Shown here: positions 9,640 through 17,154 of the stretch, piece after piece | How the letters are laid out: every line of letters begins with the position of its first letter | How positions within the stretch are numbered: the first letter of the stretch is position 1 | Assembly (NCBI GenBank): GCA_945935925.1 | Contig: CAMERU010000005.1 | Location: 1-34,784, forward strand | From: an uncultured Clostridia bacterium | GTDB taxonomy: Bacteria > Bacillota > Clostridia > Oscillospirales > Ruminococcaceae | Length of the DNA: 34,784 nt | Reading direction: 5' to 3' | Translations under genes and position numbers: made by a program | Notes under the pieces: generated by a model | What the model saw: only the letters and a program-made list of their open reading frames with translations | Told to the model about the DNA's origin: nothing | Database searches by the model: none

Positions 9640-10449
9640 GTGAGAAAAATAAAGAACAGCATATATGCGGACTGGAATCCGTGGCACGGCTGCACCAAAA
9701 TCAGCGCAGGCTGCAAATACTGCTATGTTTACAGGCAGGATGAAATGCACGGCGGCTCTGACAGCAGCCTCTGCCGCAAAACGCAGAACTTTGACCTGCC
9801 GCTGAAAAAACAGCGCGACGGGAGCTATAAGCTGCCGCCCGGGAAAATAGTGTTCACCTGCTTCACATCGGATTTCCTGCTGAGCGACGCGGACGAATGG
9901 CGCGGCGAGTGCTGGCAGATGATAAAGCAGCGGGGCGACTGCCTGTTTTATTTCTTCACCAAGCGAATTGACCGCCTTGAACAATGCCTGCCGCCCGACT
10001 GGGGCAGCGGCTACGACAACGTGATGATAGGCTGCACTGTCGAAAATCAGGACAGAGCCGACTTCCGCCTGCCGATATTCCTGTCGCTGCCGATAAAGCA
10101 TAAGTCGATAATCGCGGCGCCGCTGCTGGAGCGGATAGATATTTCAGCCTATCTTGACGGAAGTATAGAGCAGGTGTCCGCAAGCGGCGAATCGGGGCTG
10201 TGCGCAAGGCCCTGCAATTATGACTGGATACTGGATATCAGGCGGCAGTGCGTGGAGAAAAACATTCCGTTCAGCTTTCATCAGACGGGCGCGCACTTCA
10301 TCAAGGACGGGAAAATGTACCGTATCGAGCGGAAATTTCAGATAAGTCAGGCAAGAAAGGCGGGGATAGACTTCCGTATCGGGGAGAATTTAATTCCCGA
10401 CACCGCCGTCTTTCCGACCGACCCACAGCTCACCCTGTTTGATGAATAG
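9640..10449 (+). CDS. DUF5131 / phage Gp37-Gp68-like protein (radical-SAM-like Cys cluster)
   Basis: GTG start; IYADWNPWHGCTKISAGCKYCYVYRQDEM and KIVFTCFTSDFLLSDADEWRGECWQMIKQRGDCLFYFFTKR are typical of the family (WNPWHGCTK...GCxxCY). Confidence 0.82.
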   Translation: MRKIKNSIYADWNPWHGCTKISAGCKYCYVYRQDEMHGGSDSSLCRKTQNFDLPLKKQRDGSYKLPPGKIVFTCFTSDFLLSDADEWRGECWQMIKQRGDCLFYFFTKRIDRLEQCLPPDWGSGYDNVMIGCTVENQDRADFRLPIFLSLPIKHKSIIAAPLLERIDISAYLDGSIEQVSASGESGLCARPCNYDWILDIRRQCVEKNIPFSFHQTGAHFIKDGKMYRIERKFQISQARKAGIDFRIGENLIPDTAVFPTDPQLTLFDE

Positions 10450-10472
10450 CGGCGCGGGAGGATAATTAACGC

Positions 10473-10501
10473 TTGATTTTTTGAGATCATTGTGGTATAA
10501 T
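10473..10501 (+). promoter_or_regulatory. Sigma-A-type promoter for the SprA-like gene
   Basis: TTGATT-N17-TATAAT. Confidence 0.6.
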
Positions 10502-10533
10502 TAAGTAAGATAACAATGAGGAGGTGTGTTTTT

Positions 10534-11145
10534 ATGGGATTTTCGGTCAGCGGGAGCATGGCGGGCGTTCAAAATAACGGCTATGTTTACGGCAACAACG
10601 GCAATAATGGCAGCAGCGGCTCTCGGCGTTCTGTCGAAAGCGAGTTGACTAAGCTTAATAAGCAGCTCGACGATTACGAACGGCAGAAGAAAGAAAGCGG
10701 CTCATATGAACTCGACAGCAGGATCGCGAACCTCGAAAAGCGAATAAATGACCTCCAAAAGCGCCTAAACAGTCTGAAAGAAAAAAACGACGAGTTGGAC
10801 AACGGCGAGTGTCAGACCTGCAAGAACCGCAAATATCAGGACGGCTCCGACGACCCCGGCGTGTCATTCAAAAGCCCCGGAAAAATCGACCCCGCAAGCG
10901 CCGAGGCAGTCGTGCGCAGCCATGAATACGAGCACGTCAACCATAATCAGGCAAAGGCGTCGCGCGAGGACAGAGAGGTAGTTTATCAGAGCGTGATAAT
11001 AAAGCACGGGATATGCCCCGAATGCGGCGATACCTATGTGACGGGCGGCGAAACGACAACCGTCACAAAAAAGGCGGCGGACGACAGGTTCTCGGCAGGG
11101 CTGAAGGACAGCGAACAGGGCAAGGTCATGAATCTGCTTGTGTAA
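10534..11145 (+). CDS. SprA-related putative metalloprotease
   Basis: SD GAGGAGGTG then MGFSVSGSMAGVQNNGYVYGNNG; central coiled coil; CQTCKNRKYQDGSDDPGVSFKSPGKIDPASAEAVVRSHEYEHVNHNQAKA resembles the SprA-related family, with an HExxH motif (HEYEH). Confidence 0.75.
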   Translation: MGFSVSGSMAGVQNNGYVYGNNGNNGSSGSRRSVESELTKLNKQLDDYERQKKESGSYELDSRIANLEKRINDLQKRLNSLKEKNDELDNGECQTCKNRKYQDGSDDPGVSFKSPGKIDPASAEAVVRSHEYEHVNHNQAKASREDREVVYQSVIIKHGICPECGDTYVTGGETTTVTKKAADDRFSAGLKDSEQGKVMNLLV

Positions 11146-11162
11146 ACAACATATTAACAGCA

Positions 11163-11196
11163 AAGACTGCACCTCAATTGAAGTGCAGTCTTTTTG
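11163..11196 (+). terminator. Rho-independent terminator
   Basis: AAGACTGCACctcaattgaaGTGCAGTCTT followed by TTTG. Confidence 0.85.
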
Positions 11197-11244
11197 TTAT
11201 CCTCAGCCGTGTTTATCGCCCGGGGCAGCCGTCAGGCTGTTGTC

Positions 11245-12504
11245 TTATTCCAAACTGCTGTCGGGCGGCATAAGCTGCACGGGCGCCGCAGCCGCGCCGT
11301 TGCCCGAAGAGAACGTAAACATCACGCCGACAAGGCAGTTTTGTCTGCCCTCGCTGCTAACAGCGCCCCTAGGCAGGCAGGAGGCAGTTTCGTCCGCATA
11401 TTCCTTTGTTGAGTCGGCAATTATCCAGCTTAACGTAGCCATGTCGAAATCGACCTCGGAGGATACTCCCTCATGGTCGGTGAATGTAATCGTGCGCGAC
11501 GGGAAGCCGTTGTACCAGCGATTAATATCGTTGATATAATTATTTAGCTCGGGGTCATAGCCGGTGAGGAAATCCGTCGTTATTTCGGCATTTATCAGCC
11601 ACTCTAACTCGTCCATAACGGGGACGATAAACTGCTCGTCAATATCCATGACCGACTTGGGCAGTCCCCCCAGATTATAAAGTTCTTCAGTAGGATTTAC
11701 AGATGTTTCGTATGTTCTGTCGCCGAGATCGGCTTCAAATTCAAAGTGATCCGCGCCCGCGCCGAGATAATCGGGGACGTTTTTGAAATAATGTGTGATG
11801 GATAGGGTCCTCTGCTCAAGCGGGTATTCTGTGGGATTTTCCAAACCGGCAGACGTGCCGCCCGACGCTTCGGGGGTAACTGCCGAGCCGCCGGACGTTT
11901 CGGTATCAACGACCGCGCCGCCTGACATTTCGGGGGTTATCCGCAGCGTGTCGCCCTTTTCAAGGATCTCCCGCCTGTTCCCGTAGTCAACCCATACCGA
12001 GCCTTCGAACACCTCCGCCGTCGTTTCGCCCGTTGTAATGTCGTACTCTACGGAAAAGGACGTTCCGCGGACGCTAAGCGTTGCGTTGGGCGTTCTGACC
12101 TCAAAGAATGAATTTTCACCGAGCTTGTTGTCAATGGTGAAAAGCGAGCGCCCGTATATCAATTGAATGGATATCATTCCCTTTTCGGCAGTGCCGCTTG
12201 AATTGAGCAGAAAGCGCGTGTTTTCCTCCGCGATGATATGCTTGTCCTCGTCGGCGAGGAGCTCCAGAAACGACTCCTCCTCAACGTTCACCTCGTCCTC
12301 CGAAACAAGCTTCATTCCGTTGAATGCATTAAGAGTGCCCTCCGTAAGACGGTTCACCGAAACATCGCCCTCAAAGCTGTTCACCCTGACAAGGCGGTAT
12401 TCCTCTTTGTGCGAAAGCAGCATTACTGCCGTCACCACCGCCGCCGCAATCAGCACCGCAGCGGCAGCGGGTATTATTATCCATTTTGCGTTAATCTTCT
12501 TCAT
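11245..12504 (-). CDS. FecR-domain membrane-anchored protein
   Basis: MKKINAKWIIIPAAAAVLIAAAVVTAVMLL TM anchor, then FecR-like VNSFEGDVSVNR...GMKLVSEDEVNVEEESFLELLADEDKHIIAEENTRF...FEVRTPNATLSVRGTSFSVEYD...AEVFEGSVWV. Confidence 0.85.
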   Translation of the reverse strand: MKKINAKWIIIPAAAAVLIAAAVVTAVMLLSHKEEYRLVRVNSFEGDVSVNRLTEGTLNAFNGMKLVSEDEVNVEEESFLELLADEDKHIIAEENTRFLLNSSGTAEKGMISIQLIYGRSLFTIDNKLGENSFFEVRTPNATLSVRGTSFSVEYDITTGETTAEVFEGSVWVDYGNRREILEKGDTLRITPEMSGGAVVDTETSGGSAVTPEASGGTSAGLENPTEYPLEQRTLSITHYFKNVPDYLGAGADHFEFEADLGDRTYETSVNPTEELYNLGGLPKSVMDIDEQFIVPVMDELEWLINAEITTDFLTGYDPELNNYINDINRWYNGFPSRTITFTDHEGVSSEVDFDMATLSWIIADSTKEYADETASCLPRGAVSSEGRQNCLVGVMFTFSSGNGAAAAPVQLMPPDSSLE

Positions 12505-14585
12505 GCGTTATCTCCCTTTTTGTCCGTTTTATCCGTTTTATCCCCCGTCAGCCAGATTTCCTTTGCGATATCGAGAAGCGCCTTATCCACCTTCCCTGCC
12601 GCCGCTTCCTCGTCAAGTATCTCAAAAGCCGCCTTTACCGACTTCGCCTTTTTGTAGGGTCGGTCGTCCGCAATCAGCGAATCATAGATGTCCATTATCG
12701 TGAGTATCCTCGTCATGGTGTCGAGCTTGTCCGCGCCTATCCCGTTGGGGTAGCCCTTTCCGTTGAGCAGCTCGTGATGATTTGCCGCCATTGCCCTGAC
12801 GTCACGGTAATCCGCCCCGAAATGCATATGCGACAATATCTTGTCGGTGTACACCACATGGCTCTGCATTATGCGGCGCTCGTCGTCGGACAGCGTTCCC
12901 GCGCGGATATGCAGGTCGTCATTTTCCTGCGGGGTCAGGAACGGTATCTCCTCGCCGTCCGCCGAGCGGTACACCGTGGCGCTCATTCTGTCGATAACTG
13001 CCCATTCCTCCGCCTCAAGCTTTCTGCCGCAGTTGTACAGCCCGAGCTTGTCAAGAAAGCCCTGTATCTGTGCCAGCTGCTCGTCTGCCTTTTCTTTGGG
13101 GAGAGCGCCCGTGAGCGCGTCGTTCAAAAGCCGCTGCCTTATTATTTCCAGCCTTGCGCGGAGCGGCTCCTCATGATGCCCGAGCTTTGTGGGCTTGTCC
13201 ATGACCTCGAGCGGAATGTCCATCTTTCCGACATCATGAAGCATTGCCGCAAGATAAAGCTGATTTCTGTCCTTTTTTGAGAAATGAAGGTCTGTCCTGC
13301 GTTCCCTGTGCATTTGGTTGATGTAGTCAAGCATACGGACAGAGCGCTCCGCTACATTTTTTGTGTGATTAGCATTATAGGGCGTTCTTCCCTCTATCGC
13401 CTCCGCCATGCAGTCCGCCATGGAGAAAAGCATCTTCTGCATTTCATCGGCGCGATTTTTCTGAAGCTCAACATACCTCGCCAGCACAAAAACAAGGAAC
13501 TCCAGCACCACGCCGAGCGGTATAAATATGACCGACGCCCTTACTCCCGTCAGACCGAACAGCGCAAGCGCCGCCGCGGGATATCCGACAACAATCCCCG
13601 CCATGGCGAGCACGCACGTCCGAAGCCTGCATTTCCTCATTATCAGCCCGAACGCCGCCGCCACAACAGCCGCCGCAATTATTTCCGCCCACAGCGGCAC
13701 GCTCTCAATGAACCGATGCTCAAGAAAGGCGGTCACTGCGTTAGCGTGGCATTCGACGCCGTACATTTCTGTCTGACGGTCTATCGGCACCTTGTAGGAG
13801 TCGAGCATTCCCTCCTCATAAGCACCGACAAGCACCACGCTGTCCCTGAAATAACCCGCGGGGACAGTCCCGTCAAGCACCATCGACATGGGAACGGTCT
13901 CAAATTCCCCGGGATTGCCGGTATATCGAAGCTCGACAGTTGTCGGCAGCCCCGAAAGGACATCAACTCCCGCCGCCTTTTCCGCAATAATACCTGCAAA
14001 GCTTTTGTACACTCTGCCGCCGTTTTCAACGCTCGTGTAAGCGCGGCGGACAAAGCCGTCGCTGTCGATGATTATGTTGGTGAAGCCCGACTCGCAGACA
14101 GCGCTAAGCTCGTCAAACGCAGTCACCTCGCCGCCGATAAAGGTCTTAAGGGCATACCCGCCGTCGTCGGAGCGCGCCGCGTGGGTATCGGTATCAAGCT
14201 TTGAAGCAAGCACAACGTTTCCCGCGTCCCTTGCCGCCGCGACAAGCCTTTCGTCCGCCGCCGAGTTATCCGTCCCCGAAAAGATGACGTCAAGCCCGAT
14301 AACAAGCGGCTTTGCAGCAGAGTCGGCGTTCAGCGCTTCGATAAGCTCCGCAAAACAGGACCTGTCCCAACCCGAATAAGGGCCCAGCCTGTCAAGGGTC
14401 GTTTCGTCTATCGCGATTATTTTTATGTTGTCGGGGATAACGCCCGCCTGCTGATAAAGCTCGTCCTCCGCGATCATTTCAAGCTCGTTCGGTATGCGCA
14501 GCACCGTAAGCAGCACCGCCACAATAACGGGCAGCACCGCGGTAAGTATCCGCGCCGCGCGGTCAATAAATCTTGTAAAGGTCAC
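12501..14585 (-). CDS. CHASE2 sensor protein with C-terminal HD-GYP phosphodiesterase domain
   Basis: N-terminal TM, CHASE2-like IKIIAIDETTLDRLGPYSGWDRSCFAELIEAL...VIGLDVIFSG, three TM segments, HD (LAAMLHDVGKMDIP) and GYP-type motif (AANHHELLNGKGYPNGIGADKLDTMTRILTIMDIYDSLIADDRPYKKA). Confidence 0.88.
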   Translation of the reverse strand: MTFTRFIDRAARILTAVLPVIVAVLLTVLRIPNELEMIAEDELYQQAGVIPDNIKIIAIDETTLDRLGPYSGWDRSCFAELIEALNADSAAKPLVIGLDVIFSGTDNSAADERLVAAARDAGNVVLASKLDTDTHAARSDDGGYALKTFIGGEVTAFDELSAVCESGFTNIIIDSDGFVRRAYTSVENGGRVYKSFAGIIAEKAAGVDVLSGLPTTVELRYTGNPGEFETVPMSMVLDGTVPAGYFRDSVVLVGAYEEGMLDSYKVPIDRQTEMYGVECHANAVTAFLEHRFIESVPLWAEIIAAAVVAAAFGLIMRKCRLRTCVLAMAGIVVGYPAAALALFGLTGVRASVIFIPLGVVLEFLVFVLARYVELQKNRADEMQKMLFSMADCMAEAIEGRTPYNANHTKNVAERSVRMLDYINQMHRERRTDLHFSKKDRNQLYLAAMLHDVGKMDIPLEVMDKPTKLGHHEEPLRARLEIIRQRLLNDALTGALPKEKADEQLAQIQGFLDKLGLYNCGRKLEAEEWAVIDRMSATVYRSADGEEIPFLTPQENDDLHIRAGTLSDDERRIMQSHVVYTDKILSHMHFGADYRDVRAMAANHHELLNGKGYPNGIGADKLDTMTRILTIMDIYDSLIADDRPYKKAKSVKAAFEILDEEAAAGKVDKALLDIAKEIWLTGDKTDKTDKKGDNA

Positions 14586-14640
14586 AACAGCCCTCTCGTT
14601 TCGTTTTTCGTTGATTTACAATGCTATATATACTTTATCA

Positions 14641-14712
14641 TTTTCGGCGGGAATTGTCAAGCTGTCGGCAAGCGGGGCGCGGTTTTTCGGCGGAAATCGT
14701 CAAGCTGTCGGC
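14641..14712. repeat. Imperfect direct repeat, two copies with 43-bp period
   Basis: TTTTCGGCGGGAATTGTCAAGCTGTCGGC (14641-14669) and TTTTCGGCGGAAATCGTCAAGCTGTCGGC (14684-14712). Confidence 0.8.
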
Positions 14713-14775
14713 GGCGGGTGCAGCGCCGGTCATTCCCTCCGCAGCTTATTTATAGATAATAATCAGATTAAACTA

Positions 14776-14804
14776 TTGACAAGACTAATTTTTTGTGATA
14801 TAAT
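14776..14804 (+). promoter_or_regulatory. Consensus sigma-A promoter of the TetR-MCP transcript
   Basis: TTGACA-N17-TATAAT, exact consensus hexamers. Confidence 0.88.
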
Positions 14805-14834
14805 GTAACAAGTGTTATACAACTAATGTTACAT
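14803..14834. promoter_or_regulatory. Candidate TetR operator (inverted repeat over -10/+1 region)
   Basis: ATGTAACA-N16-TGTTACAT perfect inverted arms overlapping the -10, directly before the TetR start codon at 14849. Confidence 0.7.
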
Positions 14835-14848
14835 AATGGAGTGATGAA

Positions 14849-15499
14849 ATGCCGCCTAGAGCAAAGTTTACCCGTGAGGAGATAGTGCAGGTCGCGCTGG
14901 AGCTTGTCGCCCGTCAGGGTATCGACGCGCTCAACGCAAGGAACCTTGCCGCCGCGCTCGGAACGTCCACCCGACCGCTGTTCACCGCGTTCAGGAACAT
15001 GGGCGAGCTTGCCGACGAGGTGTATCTCGCCGCAATGGCAAGCTTCAACGAATACACCCAGCGCATCACCGAAATAAAGCCGCCGTTCAAGAGCGTCGGT
15101 ATGCAGATGATAATGTTCGCCGCGGAACAGCCGAAGCTTTTTAAGCTTTTGTTTATGAGCGAGCGGAGGCAGTCGGACAGCTTTGATGATATGTTTGATC
15201 GGCTGGGAGAAACTGGCACCGTCTGCCGCGAATTTATCCGGCGCGACTACGGGCTGAACGAACAAGAAACGGATATCCTGTTCAAAAACGTGTGGATATA
15301 CACCTTCGGGATATGCAGCCTTGTCGCAAACGGGATCTGCCGTTACAACGAACGGAAGATCTCCGAAATGCTCTCGCTTCAATTCAGCGCGGTCATGTCG
15401 CTCGTCATTTCGGGAAAGGCTGCCGAACCGCCGAGCAGCACGGACGATTATTCCCGCGAGGAATTTATCAGGCAATTAACGACAAAACGCGATAACTAA
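14849..15499 (+). CDS. TetR/AcrR-family transcriptional regulator
   Basis: MPPRAKFTREEIVQVALELVARQGIDALNARNLAAALGTSTRPLFTAFRNMGELADEVYLAAM, typical TetR N-terminal HTH. Confidence 0.9.
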   Translation: MPPRAKFTREEIVQVALELVARQGIDALNARNLAAALGTSTRPLFTAFRNMGELADEVYLAAMASFNEYTQRITEIKPPFKSVGMQMIMFAAEQPKLFKLLFMSERRQSDSFDDMFDRLGETGTVCREFIRRDYGLNEQETDILFKNVWIYTFGICSLVANGICRYNERKISEMLSLQFSAVMSLVISGKAAEPPSSTDDYSREEFIRQLTTKRDN

Positions 15500-15510
15500 A
15501 GGAGGAAATT

Positions 15511-17001
15511 ATGGAACTGTTAAAGGAAAACGAACTCGGCGCAAACCGCGCTTCGGCGAATGTCATGAGAATTACGGCGGCAGTGTTCGTGCTGGTTCTC
15601 GTGCTGGATATCGTGGGGATATTCACCGTCGAGCTCGGGACAATGATAACCTCGTTTATCATCGGTACCGTGCTGCTTTTCATACCGACGCTTCTTGTCA
15701 ATATTCTGAAGATCGAGAAGGGCTGGGTCAAGTTCGTCATCGTTCTCTGCTCGGTCGTTTTCACCGTCATTCTGACGGTAACGCTCGCTTATCACGCCGT
15801 TCTTCTGTTCGTCTACCCGATAGCGATAGCCAGCCTTTATTTCTCGGCGAAGCTCAACTACTTCGCGACCTCGCTCACTATCGTAGGCGTTTCCGTCGGG
15901 CAGTTTCTGTGCTATAATTTCGATCTTGTGACCGACCGCAATTTCACCACGATAAAGGGGCTCGTGCTTTTCGGGATATTGCCGCGTGCGCTGGTGCTGC
16001 TTGCCGTTTCGGCGATATTCGTCATGCTGTGCAAAAGAACGGCTTCAATGCTCGGCAGCCTTATGGGTGCGGAGCAGCAGCGGCTCATGCAGGAAAAATC
16101 AATGAAGATGTCGCATAAGCTGCTTGACACCGTTACGGAGCTCGACAATATCGCGAACTCCTCCGCCGAGGCGAACCGCAGCATTTCGGAACAGTCCTCT
16201 AACGTAATGCACGACAGCGAGGAGAACTTCCAACATATCAAGTCGGTAGAGGACAGCATGACGGAGATATCCGAGAGCCTGAAGAAGCTTTCGGACATGA
16301 GCCGCGAGATATCCGAGCTCACCGCCCGCTCCGACGAAATTACCGCCGAAAATAACCGCAAGATAGAGCTTTCCTCCCAAAGCATGGACGAAATATGCCG
16401 CGGCAGCGACGAAAGCCGCGACATCATTCTGCGCCTTTCAGACCGTTCAAATCAGATAGTAGAGATAGCGAAGGTCATCACGGGCATTTCAACGCAGACG
16501 AATATTCTCGCGATAAACGCCTCGATAGAGGCGTCCCGGGCGGGCGAGGCAGGAAAGGGCTTCTCGGTCGTTGCGAGCGAGATAAAGTCGCTCTCCGACA
16601 AGACAAAGACCGCCGCTGCCGAGATAGGTCAGATAATCGTCAAGGTGACAGAGGACATCAACGCGGCTGTTTCTTCTATGGAGAACAACTCTGCTCTCAC
16701 AAGGCAGGGGCTTGACAGCATGAACAAAATAACTGCCTCCGCCGAACAGCTCAGCCTTTCGACAAGCGAAATCTCCCGCAACATTGCGGAAATGGACCGC
16801 GTTATCGGAAGCGTTGCTGCGAACGGAGAAAGCGTGTCCGACAAGCTTGTTAGCGTCAGCAGGAACATCGAAAACAACTGCGGCGCTGTACAGCAGGTAG
16901 CGGCGGCAATTCAGGAGAACAGCGCAGGCGCGGCAAACCTCGGATTTATGGTAAAGGATATAAAAACCATGGCGGAGGAGCTCGAACGGCTCACGCAGTA
17001 A
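15511..17001 (+). CDS. Methyl-accepting chemotaxis protein with polytopic membrane N-terminus
   Basis: Several hydrophobic segments in the first ~190 aa, then the signalling domain with hairpin tip ITGISTQTNILAINASIEASRAGEAGKGFSVVASEIKSLSDKTKTAAAEIG. SD GGAGG 12 nt after the TetR stop. Confidence 0.92.
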   Translation: MELLKENELGANRASANVMRITAAVFVLVLVLDIVGIFTVELGTMITSFIIGTVLLFIPTLLVNILKIEKGWVKFVIVLCSVVFTVILTVTLAYHAVLLFVYPIAIASLYFSAKLNYFATSLTIVGVSVGQFLCYNFDLVTDRNFTTIKGLVLFGILPRALVLLAVSAIFVMLCKRTASMLGSLMGAEQQRLMQEKSMKMSHKLLDTVTELDNIANSSAEANRSISEQSSNVMHDSEENFQHIKSVEDSMTEISESLKKLSDMSREISELTARSDEITAENNRKIELSSQSMDEICRGSDESRDIILRLSDRSNQIVEIAKVITGISTQTNILAINASIEASRAGEAGKGFSVVASEIKSLSDKTKTAAAEIGQIIVKVTEDINAAVSSMENNSALTRQGLDSMNKITASAEQLSLSTSEISRNIAEMDRVIGSVAANGESVSDKLVSVSRNIENNCGAVQQVAAAIQENSAGAANLGFMVKDIKTMAEELERLTQ

Positions 17002-17063
17002 ACGCGTTACATACGGCACATTTCGGCGGGAATACCGAAATACCGCCGAAGCATACAACAAAG

Positions 17064-17097
17064 CCCCCGTGACCCAAGCGATCACGGGGGTGATTTT
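17064..17097 (+). terminator. Rho-independent terminator after the MCP
   Basis: CCCCCGTGAcccaagcgaTCACGGGGG followed by TGATTTTTTG. Confidence 0.88.
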
Positions 17098-17137
17098 TTG
17101 CCGTTCTGCCGCGCCGACACAGTAGGAATAAAATATG

Positions 17138-17154
17138 GTCACCTCTGAAAACCT
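17138..17154 (+). repeat. Solo end-like copy of the dispersed GGTCACCTCT(A/G)AAAACC motif
   Basis: GGTCACCTCTGAAAACC, differing at one position from the left end of the element at 28774 (GGTCACCTCTAAAAACC). Confidence 0.5.

Noticed and set aside
9640-10449. DUF5131/Gp37-Gp68 similarity taken as evidence of a prophage
   Set aside because: No other phage genes (integrase, terminase, capsid) nearby; the family is widespread on bacterial chromosomes.
13284-14204. 306-aa plus-strand ORF inside the CHASE2/HD-GYP gene
   Set aside because: Antisense shadow ORF; the minus strand has clear domains.
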